Shown piece by piece: positions 34,181 through 42,910 of a DNA stretch of 64,000 nucleotides. The translations under genes and the position numbers were made by a program. The stretch's first letter is position 1, and each line of letters starts with the position of its first letter. The notes under the pieces are model-generated. The model did no database searches, had not been told where the DNA came from, and saw only the letters and a list, made by a program, of their open reading frames with translations. This DNA is from CAUJGP01 sp964612425 (GTDB lineage: Bacteria; Bdellovibrionota; Bdellovibrionia; Bdellovibrionales; Bdellovibrionaceae), in NCBI GenBank assembly GCA_964612425.1, contig CAZTDX010000011.1, positions 1 to 64,000 of the forward strand, written 5' to 3'.

Positions 34181-36625
34181 ATGTCTTTATCAAAGTTAAA
34201 AAACAAATGTAAATTTAAAATGGATTTTTTATTTGCTGCCCCAATGTTTTTGATTTTAATTATAACGAATTTAGGAGTTGCTTCCTCATCTAATGAATCA
34301 ATTGAATCAATAACCAGCGAATCAATGACAAACTCTCGCATAATCGCAAGCTCTGATTTTGTCAGAAGAAAGCCCGAAACACGCGACTCCCTCAGAGAAA
34401 TTAAAACGGCTCAAGATTTTCATGATCTTTCGAACCAAGAGCCTGGAGGTTTAGTTCGCTCAGGTCAAGTATTAAAGTTTTTAGTGGATAATCGAAATTA
34501 TCCTAAGTCAGACATATATTATTTAAACTCGCACTATTGTGAACGGATGATGTTAGATGCGCAGGATTCTAAGTGTAAATATGTTTATTTGCATCGAGAG
34601 TTTGCCAATAAAAAATTTAATAAAAAGTATGCCGTTTCTCAATATAATGACATAGCTTATAATACGTCTGACTTATCAACAAAGAAATTTATTGATGGGC
34701 GAATTCAAGTTTTTGATGTTCCCGACTCTGACAGTTCAACACCCAATGCTCGAAAGCAAATATATGGAGTGTGGTTTATCGAAAGAGATTTGATTTCGGA
34801 GGCGGGTGTTCTTTACGTACTCAAAAAAGTAAAAGAAAGTTTTCACTTAACTGATAATGAATTGTTCTTTGTACAATACAACCAAAAGCAAACAACCAAC
34901 ACGATCGCATCGACACTCGCCGCTATGAAAATCGGTATTACTAGTATCGATAAAATCTTAATGGGCGTTGCTTATCTACCATTAAATTCTGGTGTGGCTT
35001 ATGGATACTTGCGGTATGACCCTAAAGGGGATGTGTTTAAATTGAATCCAACAGATATTCCTGTTTTTTCTGTCCTTCCGCTAGATTTAGGTGTGGTCGC
35101 TGGAACGATCACAACTTCGTTTCAGGATGTAGCTTCTCACATTAACTTAAAAGCCAGAGAGAGAAAAACTCCCAACATAGCCATTTTGTCTCCTGACTTA
35201 GTAGAAAAGCTGAAGGCCTTTAACAATAAGCCCGTAAAGTTGACAGTCACTCCCAATAGTTATGAAATTGTTGATTCAACCGTTGAAGAGATTGAGAGTC
35301 ACCAAACAAAAATTACTGAGTGGTTACAAGCTCGAACCGATCTATCTATCAAAGAACCCCTATTGTACTCCAAAATGTGTGCTAAAATAAAAGGTAGAGA
35401 TTGTCTTCGATTGGCGGGAGCCTTTGGAGGAAAGGTCATGCAATTAGGTTTTTTAGCAAGGGAAGAAGTTCTTGGCGGTCGGCAAAATAAGCTTACAAAG
35501 CAATTTAATTATCCCTTGAGTCCGACGGGATTTGGAATCCCTGTCTCTTTTTATCATGAGTTTATGGAGCATAATAAAATTAAAAACTCAAAGTTAAGTC
35601 AAAACATAGAGACTCTTGTCAAAAATGAAAAAAAAGAATTGCAACCCTCCCTTACGCCTGATCAGCGCATTGCTTTGATCAGTGAAATACAAGATCAAAT
35701 TAGGAATGGAGAGTTCCCAGAGGAATTAATTAATAAAATATTAAAAACCTTAGCCGAGTTTAAAAAAGAAGTGATGAATCGTGATAATTTTGAACTGAAA
35801 AAAATCAAGGTGCGCTCCAGCGCCAATGTAGAAGATATCGCAGGATTTGATGGCGCAGGTTTGCACGATAGTTTTAGCGCTAAAGTATCGGACAAATTTC
35901 TTACACCAGAGTTAAATAAATCCACTCAATGTAATATAAAAGAAGAAAAAGTGGTAATAAAAGATAATGATGGAAATGCTTCTGAAGGTGAGGATTCGGA
36001 TAATGGCCTGGGAGCTGTCAAACAAGAGATTGAGCCAAAAACTATTTTCTGTGCAATAAAATCTGTTTATGCTAGTTTATTTAATCCGCGTGCCATAGCA
36101 GAGCGGAGTTTTCGAGGATTCGATCATGACTCCGCAATGATGGGAATTGCCGTTGTACCATCCTATAAAAGTAACGATCAAAAAATCAAAGCTAACTCCG
36201 TATTAATTACTCGTGTTCTTAATACAGAAAGTGTTTATGGCTATCAATTGGCGACCCAAGTAGGGAATAATTTAGCAACAAATCCATTGCCAGGAACTAT
36301 TTCTGAAATGGTAGTCATTGCATTTCAGAAAGATGCAACAAAAGCTGGTCCCTCAATCACAATACAACGTTTTGCCAAAGTTGATCCGAATCCTAATGCT
36401 CCTTACTTAGACAAAACTATTTTAGCGGAGCAAGAAATATTTAATATTCAAAAAATAGGTCGTCACATTGAAGAAGAGTATTGTAAAGCAAAAGTTGATT
36501 ACTTTAAAGATTGCAGCGCAGTTTCAAATAGTGCACGCAAAGAACGATCGCTCGATATGGAAATTAAAATTTACGATGATGGAAAGCTACTCTTTAAACA
36601 ATTTAGAGAGTTCTCTGGAAAGTAA
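34181..36625 (+). CDS. exported PEP/pyruvate-binding (PPDK-N/ATP-grasp-like) protein
   Basis: This 814-residue protein has a signal peptide (FLFAAPMFLILIITNLGVASS). The C-terminal half carries the PEP-synthase/PPDK N-domain signature: VRSSANVEDIAGFDGAGLHDSF (about residues 545-566) and ASLFNPRAIAERSFRGFDHDSAMMGIAVVPSY, which in PEP synthase bind ATP. The swivelling His and PEP-binding barrel domains are absent. The N-terminal 400 residues are unrecognised. Exported ATP-grasp-like proteins are biochemically puzzling because ATP is scarce outside the cytoplasm. Confidence 0.75.
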   Translation: MSLSKLKNKCKFKMDFLFAAPMFLILIITNLGVASSSNESIESITSESMTNSRIIASSDFVRRKPETRDSLREIKTAQDFHDLSNQEPGGLVRSGQVLKFLVDNRNYPKSDIYYLNSHYCERMMLDAQDSKCKYVYLHREFANKKFNKKYAVSQYNDIAYNTSDLSTKKFIDGRIQVFDVPDSDSSTPNARKQIYGVWFIERDLISEAGVLYVLKKVKESFHLTDNELFFVQYNQKQTTNTIASTLAAMKIGITSIDKILMGVAYLPLNSGVAYGYLRYDPKGDVFKLNPTDIPVFSVLPLDLGVVAGTITTSFQDVASHINLKARERKTPNIAILSPDLVEKLKAFNNKPVKLTVTPNSYEIVDSTVEEIESHQTKITEWLQARTDLSIKEPLLYSKMCAKIKGRDCLRLAGAFGGKVMQLGFLAREEVLGGRQNKLTKQFNYPLSPTGFGIPVSFYHEFMEHNKIKNSKLSQNIETLVKNEKKELQPSLTPDQRIALISEIQDQIRNGEFPEELINKILKTLAEFKKEVMNRDNFELKKIKVRSSANVEDIAGFDGAGLHDSFSAKVSDKFLTPELNKSTQCNIKEEKVVIKDNDGNASEGEDSDNGLGAVKQEIEPKTIFCAIKSVYASLFNPRAIAERSFRGFDHDSAMMGIAVVPSYKSNDQKIKANSVLITRVLNTESVYGYQLATQVGNNLATNPLPGTISEMVVIAFQKDATKAGPSITIQRFAKVDPNPNAPYLDKTILAEQEIFNIQKIGRHIEEEYCKAKVDYFKDCSAVSNSARKERSLDMEIKIYDDGKLLFKQFREFSGK

Positions 36626-36714
36626 AATAGCTCTTAAACATCTAAAAAATATTTTATTTTTTGATGCTTGTATATACCTATTAAGCCATTCTTTAGATAG
36701 ATATTAAAATTGTT

Positions 36715-36763
36715 TATCTGTTCTGCAAATGTAAAAAATGAGAACGATCTTTGCAAACAGATA
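36715..36763. repeat. inverted repeat upstream of the membrane-protein gene
   Basis: Left arm 36715-36729 and right arm 36750-36763 (ATCTGTT...GCAAA with TTTGC...AACAGAT) pair over about 13 bp with a one-base bulge around a 20-base spacer. It lies about 40 bp before the next start and could be an operator or a leader hairpin. Confidence 0.45.
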
Positions 36764-36801
36764 TTGTTAACTATTTAAAATGAACTAATTACTTTAAAAG
36801 A

Positions 36802-38046
36802 GTGCTTGGCGTGACAAAAGTTGTTGCAATTCAAAAAGTTCTACACATCGCTCTGGCAACCATCCTTTTATTAGAGTCGTCTGCAAATGCAGTTATATCG
36901 AATCGAGAGCCAAATAGTGAATATAATGGCGAGAACAAGCAACAAACTAATTCAATGAATGGTAATACGCTAGGAATACAATTTTCTATACCACTAACTG
37001 ATGTAGTGGAAAAAACTAGCGGCAGACCCAACTCTGCAGAGAATGTTCCAGTTGCTCAAGTTCAATCCTATCAGGTGACTTCTCCTGAAGATTTGTACAA
37101 AATTGAACAGAAGGAACTCGCCAATCATTCGCGAACCCCAATTGCCCCAGATGGAGTCTTTTACTCGATTAATCTTTTAAATGAAAGTGAGTCTACCGTA
37201 ACCCAAGATGGTTCTGCTCGCATCCAACAGATAAAAAAGTTTTTTGAATCGGCAAGGCAATATTATAAAAATAATAAATATAACATCAATCTTTCGATTA
37301 CTCGATTTGCTATAGCTGGTACGGCTGTCGTTTTAGGCTATCTTTTAGCAGGTTCTACGTACCCACTTTATAAGATTGTTTCACTAGGTTTAACTGTTGG
37401 ATTAATGGTAGGAGGATTTCAAATTTTTACTGATAAATTAAAAGCATGGCTTAATGGTGAAAGCTTAAATGCAGAAAATAATTTTGATAAAGATATAAAA
37501 AGTGATACAACAGAAAAGACTCCAACGAGATTATTTATTGAGAACACCCAAAACAAAATCAGTTTTTATACTAAATATGGAATTACAGAAGCTATTTTTT
37601 TGACGGTTATAAATTTAGTAATCGTAAAGTTGGACCTGCTTCCAATCAATACAACGCCTGCGGAAATCGCAGACAGAGTAGTGTTGCTGACACTCATAGG
37701 TACAGCGACCCAAGGATTTTTTTATAATGCTTTATTTAAGTTAACGGAGGCATTAGAGGTAAGATATCCAGACAAACAAAATATTATTGATAAATTTAGA
37801 TACACGTCTATCTTTCTTGGTTCGGTCACTTCAATAACCACAGCGGTAGTAGCTAAAAGCTTAAAATTAGAATTTTCGGATGCAGGATTTATTATTTTAG
37901 GTGCTGCTGGGGCATCATTTTACGCCTTATCCAATTTAATGAAAGGTGATTCTAAATTATTTGATAAATTTGCGACCAGTTTGGGACTACAACCATCCGA
38001 GGGTGATTCTATTCAAGCAATGTCTTGTAATCGCTTATTAAAATAA
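36802..38046 (+). CDS. multi-pass membrane protein of unknown function
   Basis: Starting at GTG 36802 (a second GTG at 36811 has better spacing to AAAGAG), the product is about 414 residues. It has a signal-peptide-like start (VLHIALATILLLESSANA), about 130 polar residues, and then roughly six hydrophobic segments (ITRFAIAGTAVVLGYLLAG, IVSLGLTVGLMVGG, EAIFLTVINLVIV, VVLLTLIGTATQGFF, FLGSVTSITTAVVA, FIILGAAGASFYALS). No family is recognised. It closes the exported-protein cluster. Confidence 0.62.
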   Translation: MLGVTKVVAIQKVLHIALATILLLESSANAVISNREPNSEYNGENKQQTNSMNGNTLGIQFSIPLTDVVEKTSGRPNSAENVPVAQVQSYQVTSPEDLYKIEQKELANHSRTPIAPDGVFYSINLLNESESTVTQDGSARIQQIKKFFESARQYYKNNKYNINLSITRFAIAGTAVVLGYLLAGSTYPLYKIVSLGLTVGLMVGGFQIFTDKLKAWLNGESLNAENNFDKDIKSDTTEKTPTRLFIENTQNKISFYTKYGITEAIFLTVINLVIVKLDLLPINTTPAEIADRVVLLTLIGTATQGFFYNALFKLTEALEVRYPDKQNIIDKFRYTSIFLGSVTSITTAVVAKSLKLEFSDAGFIILGAAGASFYALSNLMKGDSKLFDKFATSLGLQPSEGDSIQAMSCNRLLK

Positions 38047-38049
38047 GTT

Positions 38050-38604
38050 CTATTCTGAAATACTTTTATTTACTTTAAAAAGTGATTCAATATATTCAAA
38101 CTTTTCACTTGATTCTTTTTTATGGGCTTCTAAATTTGCATGGAGATTGGCAAAACCATCCAGAACAAATTTATTGCGAGCATTTTGCTCTTCAACAATC
38201 ATTCGAGTTTGGTGAACTGCAGCAAGTAAGTTGCTAATTTGTGCTTCAAGCTGATTGAACCGAGCATCAATTTGTTTAAACCGAGCTTCCATTTGGTTGA
38301 ACCGAGCCTCCATTTGGTCAAATCGAGCGTCAATTTTTTTAAACCGAGCTTCCATCTCGTTGAATCTTGCGTCGATCTCATTGAATCGAGCATCAACTTT
38401 TTTGAATTTAGAGTCCATATCCTTTCGCAGGGATTTAAATTCTAAGTTTACGGAGGTGAACTTATAATTAACTTCACTTCTAAACTCTTCAAACTGTCCT
38501 TGGCTCACTGGCAGGTCTTTATTTCTTTTTGGTTTAGCCACCTTTGAAGCAAATTTAGTACTTTTTATTTTCGTTACTTTTTTTGATATTTTTGATTTTT
38601 TCAT
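38050..38604 (-). CDS. coiled-coil protein with heptad tandem repeats
   Basis: This 184-residue protein has a very basic N-terminus (SKISKKVTKIKSTKFASKVAKPKRNK) and a central run of about eight seven-residue repeats of type xDARFNx/MEARFxx (about residues 65-122), encoded by 21-bp DNA repeats. It should form a long oligomeric coiled coil. Similar repeat proteins occur among tail-fibre-like and Bdr-like families, but no function can be set. It converges with the membrane-protein gene, three bases apart. Confidence 0.68.
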   Translation of the reverse strand: MKKSKISKKVTKIKSTKFASKVAKPKRNKDLPVSQGQFEEFRSEVNYKFTSVNLEFKSLRKDMDSKFKKVDARFNEIDARFNEMEARFKKIDARFDQMEARFNQMEARFKQIDARFNQLEAQISNLLAAVHQTRMIVEEQNARNKFVLDGFANLHANLEAHKKESSEKFEYIESLFKVNKSISE

Positions 38605-38671
38605 TTTAAAAACCCTTTTAATTTACTACTCGAATTAAATTTTTTACTGATTGAGAGCTTAATGAGTACGA

Positions 38672-38745
38672 TGGAGGTGGTGAAGGGATTCGCACCCCTG
38701 TACACGCTTTTGCAGAGCGCTGCCTAACTCCTCGGCCACACCACC
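38672..38745 (-). tRNA. tRNA-Cys (GCA)
   Basis: The 74-nt minus-strand sequence folds as a cloverleaf: acceptor GGTGGTG/CACCACC, discriminator T and encoded CCA, D arm GCC...GGC, anticodon loop CTGCAAA (anticodon GCA) on stem GCGCT/AGCGT, and a T arm AGGGG-TGCGAAT-CCCTT. The T-loop reads TG instead of the usual TT at 54-55, which is unusual. Confidence 0.92.
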
Positions 38746-38784
38746 AGAAAGGAATTCTCAGACTATAGATAAAGAGAATGGGAG

Positions 38785-40386
38785 TCAATCCCATCGTTGT
38801 AACTCCACAAAGGGCGTTACGGTATATTTAATTGCCTCCTCAAGCTCATCAATTCTTGGCGTCTTTTTGCCTTTTAGATCAGCAAGTGTTTGACTCACTC
38901 GAAGAGTAGCCAACCGTCTCCTATGTGAACCATGAAGTTCTTCAATGAGTTTGCGCTCAAGTAATGGCCATTGTTGGACATCAAAAAAGGATTCGGGAAG
39001 TTGTGAGGTATCGACTCTTCTTCTTAAAGTGCCCTGCAAAGTGGTTCTCGCTCTCAACTCTGCCAGCTCTTGCTTGATGTCACTCAATGAAACTGACCTG
39101 TCTCCTTTCCAGCGATGGGAGAAGTTGAGTATTTGAAATCGATCCGCAAGTGGTCCTGAAAGTTTTTGAGAGTAACTCCGGCATTTTGTTAGAGAGTAAC
39201 GACAACGGACAGGGGTTTTTGGAACAAAGTCGCCACAAGGACACAAATTTGTTGTGGCAATCAGATGAAAGTTGCAATCAAAAATTTCGTAACCTGATAC
39301 TCTTGCGATTCGTAACTTTTTAGTTTCAAGTGGCTCTCTCAGCGATTCAATAACCTGCGGCTTAAATTCTAAAAGCTCATCCAAAAGAAGTGTGCCATGA
39401 TGTGCTCTAACCAATTCTCCAGGTCGAATGGGATTTCCTCCACCAATCATACCTTGAACAGAAATTGTATGATGAGGGCGAACAAAAGGACGCCAAAAGT
39501 TAAAGCTTTGCCCCAATTCGAGTGGAGCATTAGTATTTAATTCGTGGGTGGAGTTAAATAAACTATATTTATTTTTATCACAATCTTGTTCCTTATTTTC
39601 ATCGCTTTTTTCTAAGGATCTACTGTCATAATCGTTATCCCTTTCTGGGATAATTCGCTCTTGGGGTTCCAATTGCTTTCGACGCCAAAGTTCCTTTTGA
39701 GCAGAGAGTTCGGGAGCCTCTCCCATGCCGTGGATAATTTCACCGAGCAGTGATTTACCGCTGCCCGCAGGACCTGCCAAGAGAAGGGAATGTCTTCCCC
39801 AGGCACTCATTTTTATTAAATCCGCCTGTGATTTTGTAACATAAACATTGGGAAGCTGAGGTGGTGTTAACTGTGGGTTTATCGCTGAGTGATTCCACTC
39901 TGGAGTTGATAGATCATTCAAGTGATGAAGTTTACCAATGGGTGCCTCTATCCAGGGTTGCAAGTGTGGTGAAGCATTAGCTCCTGTGATGAGAAGAGTT
40001 TTTTCCGTCTCATTGAACCAAATTAAATCATCTGGCTGAAGTACGCTACCATCCAGATTGAGTTCGCCATAAAGAACCCAGTTTTGATAATTAATGGGAG
40101 TTGGAATTTGCTGGGTCTCCCAAAGAATCCCAGCCGCGACCGCAAGCTCCAGGCCGCGACTTGATTTTTTGAGATGATTAGGGCGCAAGTTTACAATGAT
40201 TTGATCGGCCTCTGGCCAGCTAAACCCACTTTGTTTAATGGCAGTTTTAATTCGCAGCGCACTTTCTTTGATCGATTGATCGGGAAGCCCGATAAACTTT
40301 AGCTCAGGAAGTCCGCGAGTTAATAAAACTTCGACTTCGATTGATTGTAAATTCCAGCTTTGTGATATGAGTGATTGTATTTTCAT
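38785..40386 (-). CDS. comM: YifB/ComM-type Mg-chelatase-like AAA+ ATPase
   Basis: This 533-residue protein has the YifB/ComM N-terminal lon-protease-like domain (GLPELKFIGLPDQSIKESALRIKTAIKQSG), Walker A AGPAGSGKS (about residue 200), Walker B LLLDELLEF and a Cys motif (NLCPCGDFV, RCRYSLTKCR). ComM is a hexameric helicase that promotes branch migration during natural transformation. A roughly 50-residue charged insert (about 235-285) precedes the RPHHTIS motif. No competence genes are nearby. Confidence 0.9.
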   Translation of the reverse strand: MKIQSLISQSWNLQSIEVEVLLTRGLPELKFIGLPDQSIKESALRIKTAIKQSGFSWPEADQIIVNLRPNHLKKSSRGLELAVAAGILWETQQIPTPINYQNWVLYGELNLDGSVLQPDDLIWFNETEKTLLITGANASPHLQPWIEAPIGKLHHLNDLSTPEWNHSAINPQLTPPQLPNVYVTKSQADLIKMSAWGRHSLLLAGPAGSGKSLLGEIIHGMGEAPELSAQKELWRRKQLEPQERIIPERDNDYDSRSLEKSDENKEQDCDKNKYSLFNSTHELNTNAPLELGQSFNFWRPFVRPHHTISVQGMIGGGNPIRPGELVRAHHGTLLLDELLEFKPQVIESLREPLETKKLRIARVSGYEIFDCNFHLIATTNLCPCGDFVPKTPVRCRYSLTKCRSYSQKLSGPLADRFQILNFSHRWKGDRSVSLSDIKQELAELRARTTLQGTLRRRVDTSQLPESFFDVQQWPLLERKLIEELHGSHRRRLATLRVSQTLADLKGKKTPRIDELEEAIKYTVTPFVELQRWD

Positions 40387-40492
40387 ACAAGGCTAACTAA
40401 GCAATTTTGCGTGAAGCTTGAATTAGCCTTATATTTGATTTGAACTTAATGTCCGATTGTAGTTCGGAAAAGCAGCTGAGTATCGGACAACT

Positions 40493-41056
40493 TTAGAACA
40501 AATAAGAAAAGCTTAATTGTGCACCATCTTTACCGTGAGGCAATATCATCATTGCAGAACGGGGAGCTTCTTCAACTGGGCGAGCACCTCTCCATACATC
40601 CACGATTTCCCAAATATGGAAGCCAAGAAACACACCATAACCCAATAGAACTTGGTTGAGTTCGGAGTCAGAGCAGTCAGATTCTTTTTTAGCCGTGCTA
40701 GGGTCATCTTTTCTTTCTGAACAACTAAGTAAAGCACTGGTACCTATTAAATATCCGCCAGCCTCAGTAAGAGTAAACATTAATCCGCCCTCTGAATATC
40801 GACCTTGAATTCCATGCCCAATACCAAATCCAACAGCTGTTCCTAGGATACCACCAGTAATATATTTACCAGTTGGAACCGGTGTACGGTCAGCATCTTC
40901 AATGCTAGTTGGTTCTTTTGTTGTCGGGTTAGACTCGGCAAGTGTAATTGAATTTATGGCAAAAAAGGAAAGAAAGAGTGCCACTAGAAACTGAGACTTC
41001 TTTTGAAACAAGTTTGAAGTAATTTTAGCTATAGACAAAAAATATTTACTAATCAT
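40493..41056 (-). CDS. hypothetical membrane protein with Gly-rich helices
   Basis: This 187-residue protein has a signal peptide (FLVALFLSFFAINSITLAE), a polar Thr/Pro linker, and two or three Gly-rich hydrophobic stretches (YITGGILGTAVGFGIGHGIQG, LTEAGGYLIGTSALLSC, VLLGYGVFLGFHIWEIVDVWRG). Two Cys flank a Lys/Ser/Asp-rich loop. The pattern recalls small outer-membrane or TM-glycine-zipper proteins. AGGAG precedes the ATG. No function is assigned. Confidence 0.62.
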   Translation of the reverse strand: MISKYFLSIAKITSNLFQKKSQFLVALFLSFFAINSITLAESNPTTKEPTSIEDADRTPVPTGKYITGGILGTAVGFGIGHGIQGRYSEGGLMFTLTEAGGYLIGTSALLSCSERKDDPSTAKKESDCSDSELNQVLLGYGVFLGFHIWEIVDVWRGARPVEEAPRSAMMILPHGKDGAQLSFSYLF

Positions 41057-41129
41057 GAGACACTCCTAAATTAGGTTGTTGTTAAAATAAGACCACACTT
41101 GATCTTACTCTTTAATAAACCGCTTTATT

Positions 41130-42905
41130 TTAAAGGCCTGCATACAATTTCAAATTCAGTTTTGCAATAGGAGATTTGTTTTTAAAGACTTCTCCTTCTA
41201 CAACAAATAAAGGGTCAAAATCGTGTGTACATAAAGCCACAGCTTCGATGAGGTCTCCAGGTTGAATCTCTTTCCATGCTTGTGGACTAAGATTTTCAAA
41301 GCTTTTTATTTCGGCGATGAGCGTTTTTTGAGTGGGACTTAATTTCTGTAACTCAAAGATTTCATTCACAACTCTAGAATATCCATAAGTTTGGGCAACC
41401 CACTCAATAGCTTCAGCGCTGGTTAATGGTAGGTAGCTTGCATTTTTATTAATAACAATTTCAGCTCGTCCAAAATGAGGACGATATTCAACAACTCGAT
41501 CAATCCAAATGGCACTTTGGCGATGGGGCATAAAACTTTTTAAAAGCTCAATAGGAATTGTCGTATTAAATGGGTGAGTGCGGCGAATGGCAACTTTAAG
41601 AGCTTTAGTTCTATCCTTCTTTCCATTGTTAGATTTAGGAAGATGCCCTTCTTCGAGCTCAATGAGCAATTGGTGATTGATTCTAAATCCAAATCGTTCT
41701 GCAACAAGCTGCTGGATAAGTGATGGGATGTTTTCTTTTGAATTTTTTTCAAAGAGAATACAAATGTCATTACCGAGTCGCTCATTGGGATAACCGATAA
41801 CGATGGAATTTAGCCCAAGTTCAGCTTCAAGAATAGTTTCCACACTTTCCGGGGAGACTTTTAAGCCACCTCGGTTAATTAATAAATCAGATCGCCCCTC
41901 AAAAATAAAGTAATTTTGTTTTGATGTTTGAGTTTTATCGTTTTTCTCAACTAATATATCATTCAATAGAAATTGTTTTGGATAAGTAAATTCCACGCCA
42001 TTCCATATAGCTTCCGCTAAGTTAGGTCCTGAAAAAACAAAACCCTGTTGATCCATTTGATGGATCGTAACATGAGGAAAAATAGTTCCAATCACAGAAT
42101 CCTCTTGAGGTTCAGCACCCGGAGGAAGATGGCTGATGCCGAGAGAGGCTTCGGTGGCACCATAACCAATACTTGGAGCCTCAATGTTTAACTCGTTTTG
42201 TAGTCGTTTCCACAGTTTTAAAGAAACCGGCGCGCCGCCAGCGATGCAAGAATAGGAGGTTGGTGCTTGTAATTTCTCTGAGTGAAGCCACGTTAATAAA
42301 TCACTAAAGTGAGCGGGAGTTCCAAGAGTGAGCGTATTTTTATTAACGGTTTGGTGCCAAAGTTTATGAGCTTCACGCGAGTAGTGAGCCTGTAATGTTA
42401 TGAGTGGAATTTTGTAAAGAAATGACTGCAAATAACCTAAAACAAAACCAAACACATGGGTGGGTTGTGGGTAGCAGAATATCTGTTCTATCCTTGTTGT
42501 TTGATACAGCTTGCGGATCGACTCAAGTGAGATAAGCAAATTTTCTTGAGAAAATAAAACAAGCCTCGGCACTCCTGAGGCTGTCCCGGAGGTAAATAAT
42601 CCCAGTGTTTTATCTTCTGGCCAAGAAGAGTGTGATGAGGCTGACGATGAAGTTTTTGCTTTTATTTTTTCAAGTAGAATTTGAACTTTCTTTTGGCTTT
42701 CTTGATTCCAAGAGCCTTCCAATAAAACTGACCCATTCCAGCTGTTGAGAAAACTAAAATCGTTGAGTAGGGGTGGGACGATTATCAGTTGAATTTTTTT
42801 ATTCCACGCCTGCTCTATTAATATAAGGAGACCTTGATGATGATGGCCTTGCCATAGCACAAGAGTTTTTTCAGGAGGTGAAGCATTACTCATCGAAGTA
42901 CTCAT
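41130..42905 (-). CDS. AMP-ligase fused to ApeP-like hot-dog dehydratase
   Basis: This 591-residue protein starts with an ANL-type adenylating domain (residues about 10-430): LGLFTSGTASGVPRLVLFS is the P-loop-like motif, then SIGYGATEASLG, FIFEGRSDLLINRGGLKVSPESVE and LPKSNNGKKDRTKAL with the catalytic-type Lys. A C-terminal domain (about 440-590; FMPHRQSAIWIDRVVEY, LPLTSAEAIEWVAQTYG) resembles ApeP-type 3-hydroxyacyl-ACP dehydratases. It probably activates a cinnamic/coumaric-type acid onto the ACP and dehydrates chain intermediates (inference). Next to the ammonia-lyase gene. Confidence 0.78.
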   Translation of the reverse strand: MSTSMSNASPPEKTLVLWQGHHHQGLLILIEQAWNKKIQLIIVPPLLNDFSFLNSWNGSVLLEGSWNQESQKKVQILLEKIKAKTSSSASSHSSWPEDKTLGLFTSGTASGVPRLVLFSQENLLISLESIRKLYQTTRIEQIFCYPQPTHVFGFVLGYLQSFLYKIPLITLQAHYSREAHKLWHQTVNKNTLTLGTPAHFSDLLTWLHSEKLQAPTSYSCIAGGAPVSLKLWKRLQNELNIEAPSIGYGATEASLGISHLPPGAEPQEDSVIGTIFPHVTIHQMDQQGFVFSGPNLAEAIWNGVEFTYPKQFLLNDILVEKNDKTQTSKQNYFIFEGRSDLLINRGGLKVSPESVETILEAELGLNSIVIGYPNERLGNDICILFEKNSKENIPSLIQQLVAERFGFRINHQLLIELEEGHLPKSNNGKKDRTKALKVAIRRTHPFNTTIPIELLKSFMPHRQSAIWIDRVVEYRPHFGRAEIVINKNASYLPLTSAEAIEWVAQTYGYSRVVNEIFELQKLSPTQKTLIAEIKSFENLSPQAWKEIQPGDLIEAVALCTHDFDPLFVVEGEVFKNKSPIAKLNLKLYAGL

Positions 42906-42910
42906 AACGT

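Noticed and set aside
36468..36707. 79-codon frame at the end of the exported ATP-grasp-like gene
   Set aside because: Mostly out of frame inside a longer gene and without a ribosome site.
38239..38467. Two plus-strand frames over the coiled-coil gene
   Set aside because: They are shadows created by the 21-bp periodicity of the minus-strand repeat gene.
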